Positions 9,249 through 20,156 of a stretch of 64,000 bases of DNA are shown piece after piece; within the stretch, counting starts at the first letter, position 1, and every line of letters starts with the position of its first letter. This DNA is from Ustilago trichophora (lineage: Eukaryota; Basidiomycota; Ustilaginomycetes; Ustilaginales; Ustilaginaceae), in assembly GCA_900323505.1 (NCBI GenBank), contig OOIN01000021.1, forward strand, positions 620,001 to 684,000. The letters run 5' to 3'. The notes beneath the pieces were generated by a model. The model searched no databases. It saw nothing but the letters and a program-made list of their open reading frames with translations, and was not told the DNA's origin. A program made the translations under genes and the position numbers.

Positions 9249-10922
9249 ATGCGTTCCGAATCGCTCATCCACCAGCTATTCGCATCGACGCCTTTCGCAG
9301 CATCTTCGGCAGCTGTCAAAGCCGTTGTTCTCGCCATTGCGCTTCCGTTGTTGGCGGTAGTCGTCAATGTGGCATCGCAACTGTTGCTGCCCAAACCCAA
9401 GAATTTGCCGCCAGTCGTGTTCCACTTTGTCCCCATCATCGGCAGTGCGATCTACTACGGTATCGATCCGTACAAGTTTTTCTTCGAGTGTCGCGAAAAG
9501 TACGGCGATGTATTCACCTTTGTCCTCCTCGGAAGACGTATCACGGTCGCATTGGGTCCTAAGGGTAGCAATTTGGTTTTCAACGCCAAACATCAACAGG
9601 TTACCGCAGAAGACGCCTACACTCACCTAACCACTCCAGTGTTTGGCAAGGAAGTCGTCTACGATGTGCCCAATGCCGTATTTATGGAACAGAAGAAATT
9701 CGTCAAGGTCGGACTTTCCGTCGAAAACTTCCGCGTTTACGTACCCCAGATCGTAGACGAGGTGAAGGAATACATTCGAACCGATCCTCGTTTTGCTCCC
9801 CTTCAAAAAGGCAAGAAGAGCTTCACCGTAGACATCTTCCAAGCCATGTCCGAAGTGATCATCCTCACCGCCTCCCGCACCCTGCAGGGTAAAGAAGTTC
9901 GTGAGGGTCTCGACAAGTCGTTTGCCCAACTCTACCACGATCTCGACTCTGGATTCACCCCGATCAACTTTGTCATCCCCAATCTGCCTTTGCCTAGCAA
10001 CTTTAAGCGCGATGCTGCGCAGAAAAAGATGTCGCAGTTCTACCAGGACATTGTTGCCAAACGTCGCGCTTTGGGTCATTCCACCGGTGATGCTGATGGT
10101 TCCGAGGCAGCAGGGGAAAACGATATGATCGCGGCACTTATGCAGCAAAAGTACAAGAACGGACGCGAGTTGAGCGCCGTAGAGATTGCCCATATGATGA
10201 TTGCTCTTCTGATGGCGGGTCAACATACTTCGAGCGCTACTGGAAGTTGGGCCTTGTTGAGGCTGGCTAGTCGACCCGAGATTATCGAAGAGCTTTACGA
10301 GGAACAGGTGCAAGTGTACGGTGAAGCGGGTGGAAACTTGAGGGATTTGGATTACGAGACGCAAAAGACTAGCGTTCCACTTTTGGATGCTGTGGTCAAG
10401 GAGACACTTCGATTGCATCCTCCTCTTCACAGCATTATGCGATACGTCAAGACGGATCTTGCCGTACCAGCCACCCTCGCCAGTCCTCCAAGCAAATCCT
10501 CCGAATCATCGTACGTCATTCCCAAAGGTCATTATATCATGGCTGCACCTGGAGTTTCGCAAGTGGATCCGAATCTGTGGAAATCCGCAGACGCATTCGA
10601 TCCACACAGATGGTTGGATCTCGCCACGGCCAAAGCGATGCAAGATGATGGAGCGGAACAAGCCGATTTTGGATTTGGTATGATCAGTACCGGTGCCAAT
10701 AGTCCTTATTTGCCTTTTGGTGCAGGTAGACATAGATGTATCGGAGAACAGTTTGCCTATCTTCAGATCGGCGTTATCATCGCCACTTTCGTAAGGTTGT
10801 TCAAGTGGGAGCTGGAGTCGCATTTCCCCAATCCGGATTATCAGAGCATGGTGGTTTTGCCGAGTAAACAGGGCAGTAGGATCACACTTAGTGTAAGGGC
10901 GGATAAGTTGAGTCTCGAGTAA
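9249..10922 (+). CDS. ERG11: Sterol 14-alpha demethylase, cytochrome P450 CYP51
   Basis: A 557-aa P450 that removes the 14-alpha methyl group of lanosterol or eburicol in ergosterol synthesis at the ER. The N-terminus has one membrane anchor (residues ~22-47) followed by a proline-rich hinge. The CYP51 signature is clear: VFGKEVVYDVPNAVFMEQKK in the B' region, the I-helix MIALLMAGQHTSSATGSW, ExxR within KETLRLHPPLHS, and the heme loop PFGAGRHRCIGEQ with the proximal Cys at about 497. The Tyr at position 138 aligns with the azole-contact Tyr132 of Candida and is wild type. The start at 9249 is the first ATG of the frame; the open frame upstream of it has no ATG. Confidence 0.96.
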   Translation: MRSESLIHQLFASTPFAASSAAVKAVVLAIALPLLAVVVNVASQLLLPKPKNLPPVVFHFVPIIGSAIYYGIDPYKFFFECREKYGDVFTFVLLGRRITVALGPKGSNLVFNAKHQQVTAEDAYTHLTTPVFGKEVVYDVPNAVFMEQKKFVKVGLSVENFRVYVPQIVDEVKEYIRTDPRFAPLQKGKKSFTVDIFQAMSEVIILTASRTLQGKEVREGLDKSFAQLYHDLDSGFTPINFVIPNLPLPSNFKRDAAQKKMSQFYQDIVAKRRALGHSTGDADGSEAAGENDMIAALMQQKYKNGRELSAVEIAHMMIALLMAGQHTSSATGSWALLRLASRPEIIEELYEEQVQVYGEAGGNLRDLDYETQKTSVPLLDAVVKETLRLHPPLHSIMRYVKTDLAVPATLASPPSKSSESSYVIPKGHYIMAAPGVSQVDPNLWKSADAFDPHRWLDLATAKAMQDDGAEQADFGFGMISTGANSPYLPFGAGRHRCIGEQFAYLQIGVIIATFVRLFKWELESHFPNPDYQSMVVLPSKQGSRITLSVRADKLSLE

Positions 10923-11193
10923 AAAACACCAAGATCGTTTTGTATATAGTTCCAAATGTGATTCCAGAACATTCTTATCGCTAGATGACCAAGCGTTGGT
11001 GTCAATTGCCAGTTGGTAGGACAGAGCTGCAGTCAGAACCAACGCCAAATGGCTTTCCAACCCAGGTCACTCAGCACACCACCCACACATTGGAAAACAA
11101 CGAAACGAAACGAAACAAACCAATCCATTACAAAGTCAATCGGCCCAAAAAAGGAAGAAAACGTGAATGACACGGTGAATCTCGATCACAAGT

Positions 11194-13071
11194 TTACTTG
11201 AAACGTTCCACCCTTTGCAGAGCATCCTCGGGCAAAGCGCCGGCACCCGACGATTCGCTAAAGTCGAATGGGAACTGACCCAACAAGCTCAATCCACCGA
11301 TGCTTGCTCTTCCCTGTTCCTCTTCTTCCGGAATCGCCACGTGATGTTCCTGTCCGTTCCTTACGCTTCCCGTCGTTCTCGTCGGCGGGCGCGATACCGA
11401 GGATGGATCCCTGAACGGATCCCCACCTGCGCCCTCGTCGTCTCGACCAGACGAGATGCTGGTGCCACTCTGTGCCGATCCGCTGGCGCGGTTGGGGCTG
11501 ACGGGAGTGCTCCCTAGCCAAGAGGAGCGATTCTCGGCGTCGGAAGGCGAGGTTTGATCCGTGGGCTGCATGGAGAAGGGAGATGGGCCAAACGGGTTTT
11601 CTCCAAATGGAATGCCCAGGGTGGATGTCGAGATGGTCGAGAGTCGTTCTGATCCAGCGGCGCGGGCGGTGGCGAAGCGGTTGCTCGGTGGGGGGAGGAG
11701 ATCGTCGTCATCGCCGTTGTTGCTGGTGGCGGTGGTGGTGGGATCGCGAAAGGGGTCGTCTTTGACATGGGTCTCGGAAAGAGGCGAGTCGGCGCTCTTG
11801 GTGTCCTTGCGTTTGAGACTGGGCACTTTGACCAGTTGGGCTTTGCCTCCGTTGCCCAGCTGAACTCGGCGGACGCCTTCGCCGCTGACAGGCGTGATGA
11901 CCTGCGGGGCGGAAAGGACGTAGGAGAGGCTGTTGGAGTGGGTAGAGCCGATCGTGTTGATAGTGGCGCCAGAGACGGGGCGGTTGGTGCGGCTGTAGGG
12001 CCCAGAAGTGTTGAGAGCTTCGACTGGGTCGATGGACATGAACTCGTACGCTGGTTGCGTTTCGGCGGCAGCGGCCGAGGAGGCGAGCGGAGAAGAGGTG
12101 GTGGGTTGATGAAGGCGTTGGGTCTCGGGAAGACGGAGGTTGAGGTCGGGCGCACGCGTCGGTCGGACGGGGCCCTGACGAGCAGTGTTGACCTGGATAG
12201 CCGGGGCGCCAGTTGCACGATGAGCGGTTGAGGGGAGTGCCAGCGGGGAGATAGAGTGGTAGTCGTCCGACAAGCGCTCCGGAGCAGCATCACCAGCAGC
12301 AGGGATAGTGGCAGCAGAAGGCTTGAATGCAATGGGGATGATGTTGTGAGAACCGATGCTGGTACCTGAACCGATGCTGACACGAGGCCCAGCACCACTC
12401 GCAAAGGAACGAGCGTTGGATTGCAAGGAAGCGACGGTATTGCGTTTACGTCCGAGTGTTGCATTGTCAGGTAAAGGCTCTTCCTCGTCTTCTTCGACAC
12501 CTTCCGTGATACGCGAGAGATGCGTGGCAGCGCCAAACGATCTGCGTCGGAAAGCGGTAGGCTCGGCCAGCGAGCCCAACCTGTCCTGATCGTTGAGAAC
12601 GCCGGTGACTTGGGTATATTCGGTATCGTTGTCGAGGTCATCCTCGTCGACAATGGCAAAGGGCGAGTCGGAGTCGGCGGGAGTGCGTGCAGATTTGGCA
12701 CCGAGCTGAAGGGTGGTAGCCTCCTTTTCGTTTTTGACTTTTTCGCGTCGCTCCATGGCATCTTCGTGCAAGGCGATGCGACGACGTTTGGCCTTGAGCT
12801 TCCTCCAGAACCAGAATGCAACGGCAGCGCCGATAGCTACAATGATGAGTGCAGCAAGACCTCCACCTAGGGCCGACTTGTTGGCTCCACCGTCACCACT
12901 GTAGCCGGGGATCGGGACGCACTTGTTGACGGGACAGTCTTGACAGGAGGAGCGAAAGATCTGTTGACATTGTTGGCCTTTGGGACAGACTGGACAGGGA
13001 GCAATGTTGTTGCAAACGGCACAACTGTCGCGCTTCTTGAGCACAAAGGCGGTTGGATGTGACCGCCTCAT
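11194..13071 (-). CDS. Opy2-like single-pass membrane anchor protein
   Basis: A 625-aa protein with a short Cys-rich extracellular N-terminus (eight Cys between residues 17 and 51, pattern CAVC..CPVC....C..CQDC...C). It is followed by one membrane span (about 67-89), a basic stop-transfer stretch KLKAKRRR, and a ~520-residue Ser/Pro-rich disordered cytosolic tail. This layout and the Cys pattern match the Opy2 domain. In yeast Opy2 recruits the adaptor Ste50 to the plasma membrane for HOG and filamentous MAPK signalling. There is no classical signal peptide, consistent with a type III signal-anchor. DPFRDP appears twice in the tail (about residues 445 and 560), possible docking repeats. Confidence 0.8.
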   Translation of the reverse strand: MRRSHPTAFVLKKRDSCAVCNNIAPCPVCPKGQQCQQIFRSSCQDCPVNKCVPIPGYSGDGGANKSALGGGLAALIIVAIGAAVAFWFWRKLKAKRRRIALHEDAMERREKVKNEKEATTLQLGAKSARTPADSDSPFAIVDEDDLDNDTEYTQVTGVLNDQDRLGSLAEPTAFRRRSFGAATHLSRITEGVEEDEEEPLPDNATLGRKRNTVASLQSNARSFASGAGPRVSIGSGTSIGSHNIIPIAFKPSAATIPAAGDAAPERLSDDYHSISPLALPSTAHRATGAPAIQVNTARQGPVRPTRAPDLNLRLPETQRLHQPTTSSPLASSAAAAETQPAYEFMSIDPVEALNTSGPYSRTNRPVSGATINTIGSTHSNSLSYVLSAPQVITPVSGEGVRRVQLGNGGKAQLVKVPSLKRKDTKSADSPLSETHVKDDPFRDPTTTATSNNGDDDDLLPPPSNRFATARAAGSERLSTISTSTLGIPFGENPFGPSPFSMQPTDQTSPSDAENRSSWLGSTPVSPNRASGSAQSGTSISSGRDDEGAGGDPFRDPSSVSRPPTRTTGSVRNGQEHHVAIPEEEEQGRASIGGLSLLGQFPFDFSESSGAGALPEDALQRVERFK

Positions 13072-13898
13072 TGTGGATGTGAAGAAGGTGGAAGTGTTTC
13101 GAGTCTAGTGTTGGGGCGCAATTTTCGAGGTGTGATATACTGTTCGCTGCCGGAGAGACCAGAATGGATGAATGAGAGGCAGTGTTGCGAGACGAAGCAG
13201 GATAGAAGCGGAGCCGCTGAAGGAATATCGAAGAGCCAGCTCCGATGAGGGTTTGGTTGACGCGCTGTAAAGAGTGGCGAGTGCGATCTAGATCTGGAAT
13301 GCAATACGAGATAGGGAGAGGAGAGAAAGAGACAGAGAAAGAGACAAGTTAGGATGATGGTGGTGGTGACAAAGGTGATGCTGAGCCTACACCCTTTTGT
13401 CGGAGGTGCCGAGGTTCAAGTGGCACCTCGCGTGTGGAAAGTGCGTGAGTGTTGCGCGTATTTTTCAATCTAAGCGAGCAAACAACTAAAGAACGGGGTG
13501 CACTTTGGGCCTGAAAATGCACGCCTCCGTTTACGCCGAGCCACCGCAACCATTCTTTAAACTTTCAGTCGCTCCATCCCTCTCCCTTTCTTTCTCTTAT
13601 CACCCTTCGGATGGCTTCCTATTCGGTGTTATGCTGCAAAATCTGTGTCAGAAGAGTCCTTCTCTTGGTGGGCGAAAGTCGGAAGCATGCCGAAGAGGGG
13701 GCAAGGAGCCGAGGACTGTGCGTGGGAATTCTGCGTGGGTTTGACAACAGAGGTGTTGGTTTCAGAGCAACGCGCCCAATTTTCAGGGGACCCCTTTCTT
13801 CTCTCTTTTCTTTTCTCTGGCTCTTTTCGCTGGCACACCGGCACACACTACTCGGCCTCACACAGTACTCATATACAGTAGAACAGCTCTAACATATT
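13072..13898. other. Intergenic region
   Basis: Upstream of the Opy2-like gene and downstream of the lipoate ligase. Purine-rich repeats lie near 13310-13345 and TACAGTA at 13874-13880, just past the ligase stop. No supported gene. Confidence 0.5.
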
Positions 13899-15278
13899 CT
13901 ACAGCACAGTGCGAAGCCAGTGAAAAAGCTTATCCTCTACTCCTGACCCCGCCGTCGTTGTCATTGCTGATGACGAGCAAGGCCCCCAAGGAGGCGGTAG
14001 TGCCAATTCATCATATCTTCTACCTTGCAACCCTTGGACAAGTTGACGCACCTCTCTTTCCACCCCAGCATCGTCAAACCGTGCCTCTGCCAATTTGGCA
14101 TCCAACACGATCCCCTCTTTCGAGTGGATCTCGACCGAAAACGGTCCCCAACCTTTGCCCTGTTGCGCCGATGCATCGATCTCGGACGCATCGTGCATTG
14201 ATACCCGGTGCGTAAATTCGGGAGTTTGACCAAACACCCACGTCCAGCTTTGAAGTTCGTCAAAATTCTCCCTCAACTTCCAGCGACCTTGATTCAACTC
14301 TGCTTTGTCTAGACACGATTCGTCCACTTGAACCATATCTTTGCCAGTATCTGAGGAGGAAGAGGCAGGGTAGGTACGGTGGAATTCGGCAACGACAGCT
14401 TGGACGAACACGTCGTGGCTCAGCATCGCTTTTAGATCCGGAAAGGCGTCTGTGAGATTGGCAACTGGTGCAGGGACGGATGCGACTCCTTTCGTCACCA
14501 GTAGCTCACCCCTATCATTCCTCAATGAGCTGCCGAGCGACCCTAGGCTGGCAGAGAGAAGCATTGTCCCGTGGTGATAAGCGCGTTTGTTGACCAGCTT
14601 GTAGGCGCTTCCTGAGACTTTTCTCTCCTCAAATCCGTGTTGGTCGGCCTCAGCTTTCGTCTTGGCAGTAGAGTGACGATCAAATCCGCTCTTGACCCGG
14701 ATGCAGATGTCGTTTCTCCCATTCACGTAAGCTCCTGTATCCGCGCGTGCTAGATCGGTGCGAGATTGCTGCAGTCCAACGGGGGCAGCGTTGAGAGCAC
14801 GAGATACGAGCTCGGCATGCGTGCGTCGGTCGAACGCCTCGCGTGGGATGTGGAACGAGTAGTTGGTGTTTCCGAGATCGTGGTAGACTGTTCCTCCGCC
14901 AGAACGACGTCGTACCATAGGAAGACCGATGGATCGCATGGCTGAGGCATTGAGCTCTTTCCATGGATTCTGGTTGCGCCCAACAACAACGCACGGTGAG
15001 TTGCGGTATAGAAAGCAGATGGGGATCAATGGGTCGACGGTGCGGAAGAGATGGTCTTCAAACGCGAGGTTGAACCATGGATTGCTGGAGAGCGAGACGT
15101 ATGCTTGCGGCGATGTTGGGGAGGTGTCAGAGGCGGTGGTGAGGGGTCTTGCTATTGTGCTTGGTCGTAGGGAATGCGGCCGTGATGAGATGAGCGAGGG
15201 GCTGGCACATGTTCGTCGGTGAAAATGGCGGAAAGCGGGGCCTGCACCAGCTTTGAAAGCGTGAGTCGGTGCGATCAT
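13899..15278 (-). CDS. Lipoate-protein ligase A family (LIPT1/Aim22-like), mitochondrial
   Basis: A 459-aa protein. Residues 1-50 are rich in Arg, Ser and Ala with almost no acidic residues, a good mitochondrial presequence. The BPL/LPL catalytic domain follows: NPWFNLAFEDHLFR, then VVVGRNQNPWKELN, the nucleotide/lipoyl-binding RRRSGGGTVYHDLGNTNYSF (about 123-142), and KVSGSAYKLVNKRAYHHGTML with the expected active Lys. It should attach or transfer lipoate to the E2 subunits of 2-oxoacid dehydrogenases and to glycine cleavage H protein. The region after residue ~330 corresponds to the lipoate ligase C-terminal domain. Confidence 0.9.
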   Translation of the reverse strand: MIAPTHAFKAGAGPAFRHFHRRTCASPSLISSRPHSLRPSTIARPLTTASDTSPTSPQAYVSLSSNPWFNLAFEDHLFRTVDPLIPICFLYRNSPCVVVGRNQNPWKELNASAMRSIGLPMVRRRSGGGTVYHDLGNTNYSFHIPREAFDRRTHAELVSRALNAAPVGLQQSRTDLARADTGAYVNGRNDICIRVKSGFDRHSTAKTKAEADQHGFEERKVSGSAYKLVNKRAYHHGTMLLSASLGSLGSSLRNDRGELLVTKGVASVPAPVANLTDAFPDLKAMLSHDVFVQAVVAEFHRTYPASSSSDTGKDMVQVDESCLDKAELNQGRWKLRENFDELQSWTWVFGQTPEFTHRVSMHDASEIDASAQQGKGWGPFSVEIHSKEGIVLDAKLAEARFDDAGVEREVRQLVQGLQGRRYDELALPPPWGPCSSSAMTTTAGSGVEDKLFHWLRTVL

Positions 15279-16117
15279 GGTGACGGCTCTTTCCGATCGT
15301 AAGTACTGTTCCTTGGTTTCGTAGTTGCTGCGCCCGGTGTCAAGATGCCGTTCCTGATCGAGGAGGGTCGGTTGGGGGAGGTCCAGTTACATCGAAAAGC
15401 GTAGGATGATCCCCAGTTCCCGGCGAGCTGTTGTTGTGCGTCTCACGCTACGCAGCCTGATCTATTCCACGGTCGAAAGTAGCTTTGCCGTGCCGATGCC
15501 TCGTTAGTCGGACAGTCCTGGTCGAGATGATTGGAAGATCCAAGACTTCGAAGCAGGAGAAGAATGTGGAGAGAGTCAAAGCATGTCCGGCATCCGAAAA
15601 AAAAAATCCCCCCACTTTACCAGAGCCTGTCAAGCAAGGCACGGCACACGCCAAATTTGAGCTTGCTCAGCGCTTTCCTCTTCAACGGTTCTGTCACACT
15701 GCCCTATACCATCACACTCACCGTGGTTCAAAACAGTTTCATCCTTGTCTCAATCGCAACGAGCGCCATTGCTTCTCGCTCTGGACATTGGTCGCAAAAC
15801 CATGACCAGCTGGAAGAGGATTTGGTCAAGGTACCACACAGGATTCCAGCCAACTCAACGCCGTACACTTTTGAAAGAGAAAGAGAGGAAGCAATGTGTA
15901 TATAGGTATGCAAGCGAGCTAATCTTCCATCCGAGTGGTACGTGGAAGGAGCAATGAACGAACGAAGGAGTGTGTGCGAGTAAAGTCAATAAATGGGGAG
16001 TGAATCACAAGACGTGTAGGCTAGTGATGAGCCTGCTCTGAAGAGAAGAAGCGAAGAGGGTAGAAGGTATTGTTCATCGTCGATGACGGTATATATGGGG
16101 GGGCACAGGATGCTTCT
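15279..16117. other. Intergenic region
   Basis: Between the lipoate ligase start and the 3' end of the GPI protein gene. Nothing beyond short overlapping frames. Confidence 0.5.
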
Positions 16118-17311
16118 CTAGAGCATCATGACGCCGGCGATGACGGCTGCAAAGGCGAGTGTGGCAGCAGAGGCGGTGTTAAGGAGCTGAGCGGCGCCGC
16201 TGGTGGTAGCTGCCGAGCCGGCGTTGGACGATCCTGACGAGGAGCCCGAAGACGAGCCCGAGGAAGAACCGGAAGATCCCGACGAGCCCGAGGAGGAGCC
16301 CGAAGAAGAAGAGCCGGTCGTGGTAGCCTTGGCGGCAGACGAAGACGAGCTAGTGGTGTGGGAGGCGACGAGCGATTTGATACCGTTAGCGATGGTCGAA
16401 GTCGTCTTGCAGTTGGAGGTGGCGGGAGTAGAGTAAGCAGCCTGGGGAGTTGTTTGGTCTGGCGAACCGTTGGTGTACGAGTAAGTCACACCATTCACCG
16501 AGTAGATACCAGTAAAGTACTGAACAAACGTGCTAGTCTGACCGTTGGCCTCAGGGTACAATCCAGGAGGGTAAGCCGAATCACCATCGCAAGTCTCGAA
16601 GACGTTATCGGCATAGTTACCGGGCATGACCCAGTTGCAGCCCATAACATCCAACGTATGCTGGCACTCCAACGCGGTAGGAGCCACATCGGTGCCGGCA
16701 ATGCAGACGCGGAAGCAAATCTGATTGGCAGAGGCATAGTTCATCCACTCTTCATAGAAGACATCTTCGCCCGAAACGTTGGAAGTGACGTTTCCACCGA
16801 CGGGGTTTCCCATGTTGGTAGCACCGTGAGGGTCGAGTTCTCCACCCTCGTCACCTGCCATGAAGCCGATGCTGGTGAAATCGCCGACGGCCATGAGTTG
16901 GACGTAGAGCGGAGTCTTGACGAAATGGGCACCGGTGACGGAGCCGTCGGGGATGACACGGGCATTGTTACGGGGCTTGGTGCAGTAGGCGACGGTGATC
17001 TCTTCAACATCGGCAAGAGGTTGACCGGTTCCAGGAGGACCGAAAGTGCACCAGTCGTCGATGGAGTTGATGGAAGCGAGACGGGAGACCGAGGTCTGGT
17101 TGATGGGGGTGTTGAGTTGAGGTGCGGTGGGGTTGGTGGGACCGTTGCGGTTGGTGGATTTGACTCCGGGGGCGTCGGGGTTGGGTGTGCCGTATTGGAA
17201 GGGAGGAGGATTGGAGGAGGAGGTGCTCTGGGCGGAAACGGCGGCGGCGGTGGCGAGAACGGTGGCGCCCACAAGGGACGAGACTGCCTTGGAGAAGTAC
17301 ATGGTGGACAA
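16118..17311 (-). CDS. Secreted GPI-anchored glycoprotein, MP88/macrophage-activating-glycoprotein-like
   Basis: A 397-aa cell-surface protein. It has an N-terminal signal peptide (about 1-27, cleaved near VSAQS), a globular Cys-containing ectodomain, a long Ser/Gly stem (repeated SSSG, about residues 320-365) and a hydrophobic C-terminal tail (AATLAFAAVIAGVMML) typical of GPI attachment. The ectodomain carries WCTFGPPGTGQPLADVEEI, YCTKPRNNARVIPDGSVTG, GDEGGELDPHGATNMGNPVGG and DVFYEEWMNYASANQICFRVC. I recognise these as the conserved core of the basidiomycete MP88/MAGP mannoprotein family, whose biochemical role is unknown. NVT, NVS and NQT sites could be N-glycosylated, and the stem is likely O-mannosylated. 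The ATG at 17302 is an alternative start three codons in. Confidence 0.82.
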   Translation of the reverse strand: MSTMYFSKAVSSLVGATVLATAAAVSAQSTSSSNPPPFQYGTPNPDAPGVKSTNRNGPTNPTAPQLNTPINQTSVSRLASINSIDDWCTFGPPGTGQPLADVEEITVAYCTKPRNNARVIPDGSVTGAHFVKTPLYVQLMAVGDFTSIGFMAGDEGGELDPHGATNMGNPVGGNVTSNVSGEDVFYEEWMNYASANQICFRVCIAGTDVAPTALECQHTLDVMGCNWVMPGNYADNVFETCDGDSAYPPGLYPEANGQTSTFVQYFTGIYSVNGVTYSYTNGSPDQTTPQAAYSTPATSNCKTTSTIANGIKSLVASHTTSSSSSAAKATTTGSSSSGSSSGSSGSSGSSSGSSSGSSSGSSNAGSAATTSGAAQLLNTASAATLAFAAVIAGVMML

Positions 17312-20156
17312 CGAGATGAAGAAAGGGAGGATAGGTGGTGGTGATGGAAGAAGAGAGACAAAGTCAAGCCAGTGGAAGAGGCTTTATGAAGGGTGGAGAT
17401 GTCGAGAAAGGTATCGAAAGAGAGGGGGGATCAAGTTATTCGTCAAGCACAAAGGAGGGGGTAATTAAAGGAGGATAGGCAGCAGCCGGCGGCACGGAAT
17501 CGAGGTCAAGGCAGTATCTCAGGGACCAATCAAGACAAGCTCGGACGATGTTCGCAGGTAGAACGGGAATCAGAGCGAGCTACGAGTCGATGTCAGCCGA
17601 AAGGCAAGAGGGGAGCATCAAGCGCGGACAAATCGCCTTTGCTTCGCAAACACAACACCAGAAAAAGGATAGGGGGAAGAGGGTGTCAGAGATGGCGCCG
17701 AGTATTCAGCAAGAAAACCGAAGGTGCGGTATGGATTGGGTTCTTTTTTTATTTTTTTTGAGGAGAGTGCAGCATGTGGATTGCGGAGTTGTCCTCTGCT
17801 ATAACACTCCAGCAGCAAAAACCGAGAGCGGGAACAAATCAGAGAGAGAGAGAGAGAGAGGGACAGACGGAGAGCTGCCGGTGACAAGCGAATCGGCGGC
17901 AGGATAGCATTGGTTCCAGCGGCACCGACGAAAAGAGCAGCAAAGAGGCGTGCGTGCCTGAATGTTTTGAGGTCGACCAGAAAGATCAAATGTCGACGAG
18001 CAGAGCGAGGGCTCTCTTCGGAAACCCGAGGGGCGGTGCATTTGATTTTAAGAGTTAGAATATTTTAATGATTGATAAAAATTCAAGACGGAAACAAGGC
18101 AGCACAGCGCAACGATGACGAAAACAAAAACATAGCCAGATGGGCGAACCGGCGGGATGCACGGCGGCATCAACGAGGATCAGCGCGCAACATGGCAAAC
18201 TTGAGATTCCTTTCAGCAGTTTGCTTTGCTGTAGAGGGCGTTGTTATACATAGCTGCCGTTCGTATGCAACACGCCGCTGCAGACGAAGTTTCGACACGT
18301 ACTTTGCTCCACGCTGCTATCCCTCCTCCTTCGCTCAAATCAGTCGAAGCAAACGAGACCTACTTCAAAAGTACACAAGAGATATGCTGAAAGCTTGTGC
18401 TTTTGTTACACGAACTGCTGTGTCGGTGGCTGAAAGAGCCGGCGGTATCAGAAAAGGAACGGTGTAGGCCAAAGCGCCAGCGCATTAGACGGCTCTTGTG
18501 GTCGATGAAAAACAACACGCGCAAGACAGGAAAACACCTTTCTAAAGAAGGACGATCGCGGCTGCACAAAGCGAGGTTGCTGCCATTGTGAGGTTGTTAT
18601 GAGGGCGGAGTTCACACCTACCACATGTTGTGATAGGGAGCAAAACCAAAAAAAAGCTGGGAAGCAAGGATCAAGAATGCTAAGATGGCCCGAATATGTC
18701 GGCACCACGCAGCAACAGAGCATGCATTCGATGCCGTTCGAGCAGCAGCACCCCTGCCCAACTCCTCCCTCCCTCCTTCCTTCCTTCCTTCCTTCCTTCC
18801 TTCCTTCCTTCCTTCCTTCCTTCCTTCTTTCTTTCTTGCGAGATCACTTTGTCAAAGACGGAATCTAATGCACAGAAGCATCTCTCCCCGAGCGAGATCA
18901 TGCTGTACCCCCATTGGAGGGCATTCTTGAGTTGACGACAGAGGATGAAGCAACACTGTGTAGGTAATTGAAAGATGCCGGCGGCTGCATTTGAAATTGA
19001 TGCCGCTTCGAGTTTTCTATTTTCAACAGGATCTGATCTGGTTGGTACGGTATTCAGGGTGCAGATAGTAGTGTTTTCCGTTTCCATTTGAATACACACC
19101 TAGACAGAAGACAAGCGATGCACAGCCTCATGCCGAACAGAACAGTCTACAGTACACACTACTACCGTCCACCTATCCGAGCTGTCACTCGCCTCTTGCA
19201 CGCTGAAACACGTCTTGAGATCTGTAATCAAAAGACGCCGAGATTCCGGCGACCTTTTAAAGAAGGGTGTATGTAATGTAAGGTCCCCTTTTACTTCCAA
19301 CGCTGTTCGTCCCCAAAGAAGCAGTGTCCGAGGTTCCTCTACTTGGTGGGAATGATCGGACAGCGGCAGATACTGTAGTTGGAGGCATTCTGCGCACGCA
19401 CGAGTCGGCCTTCCTTTTCCCGCAAGCTGTTTTGTCCGATGCTGAAGAAGAATCTGCCGCACGTATGCGATGCAGATCAGTCGAACGTTGCATGTTGTGC
19501 TGACCATGCGACTCTAATGTACAGCCGGGATAACCTGCAGAAGAATATCCAAAACGCCGACCATCTAACGTGTCTCGCTGGCAGTCCATGTCGATTGCAA
19601 GATCTGCGAGATGCCTCTTCATGATCTTCTGCTTCTGGCTGATACTGACGTTAAAAAAGATCTGCAAGATTCAGTCTTGAATCGGCGATCCGTCTTTGAA
19701 AATATAAATCTGACTCAGCCTGATTCAGCAGAATTCACATGCAATCTTGTGTCTGAAATTGGACCCTTGAACTCAAGACTTGTTGGGCACCAAAACACTC
19801 AGCAATTTTTAACGCCAAAAATCCAGAGTGACGACATTTATGCTTTTCTGTGGCGCTTCTCCTCTCTCTCTCTCTTTTTCCTCTCTCCCTCTTTCTTTCT
19901 CCTTTTCAAGTGAGACGTGGAGGCTTTCAGCTGCCATCCTTCCTCTACCAAGCCACGAGCAGGACACAAAGACCCTCGCTCGACTTTGTCTTTGTCCTCA
20001 AGTGTAGAACTACGAAGACGAGTGGCGTGTACCTTTTCCACCACCACCACCACTACCACCACCACCATCTTTACTCGCAATCGAGATCACGTCTGAATCT
20101 CGCAGACCATCCTCCCCAAACATCTAGACTCTCTTTTTCTTTTCGCAAAAGCGAGC
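17312..20156. other. Gene-poor 2.8-kb intergenic region
   Basis: The longest stretch without a supported gene. It contains an AG run at 17841-17860, a CCTT tetranucleotide repeat at 18767-18835, and TACAGTA/TACTGTA motifs at 19148 and 19371. A CT-rich stretch (19855-19910) and a CAC/CCA-rich leader (about 20038-20070) precede the J-domain gene. Open frames of up to ~139 aa occur on both strands but lack coding character. Non-coding RNAs or a long 5' leader are possible but not demonstrable. Confidence 0.5.
18767..18835. repeat. (CCTT)n tetranucleotide microsatellite
   Basis: About 15 copies of CCTT with a CTTT-type degenerate end. Confidence 0.95.

Noticed and set aside
11514..12821. 435-codon same-strand frame inside the Opy2-like gene
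   Set aside because: A shifted frame of a Ser/Pro-rich disordered region; low-complexity translation with no domain.
16358..17344. 328-codon frame antisense to the MP88-like gene
   Set aside because: Antisense to a protein with signal peptide, conserved core and GPI tail; no independent support.
18072..18467. 131-codon plus-strand frame in the gene-poor region
   Set aside because: Arg/Cys/Ser-rich translation without domain or ordered pattern; similar frames occur on both strands of this interval.
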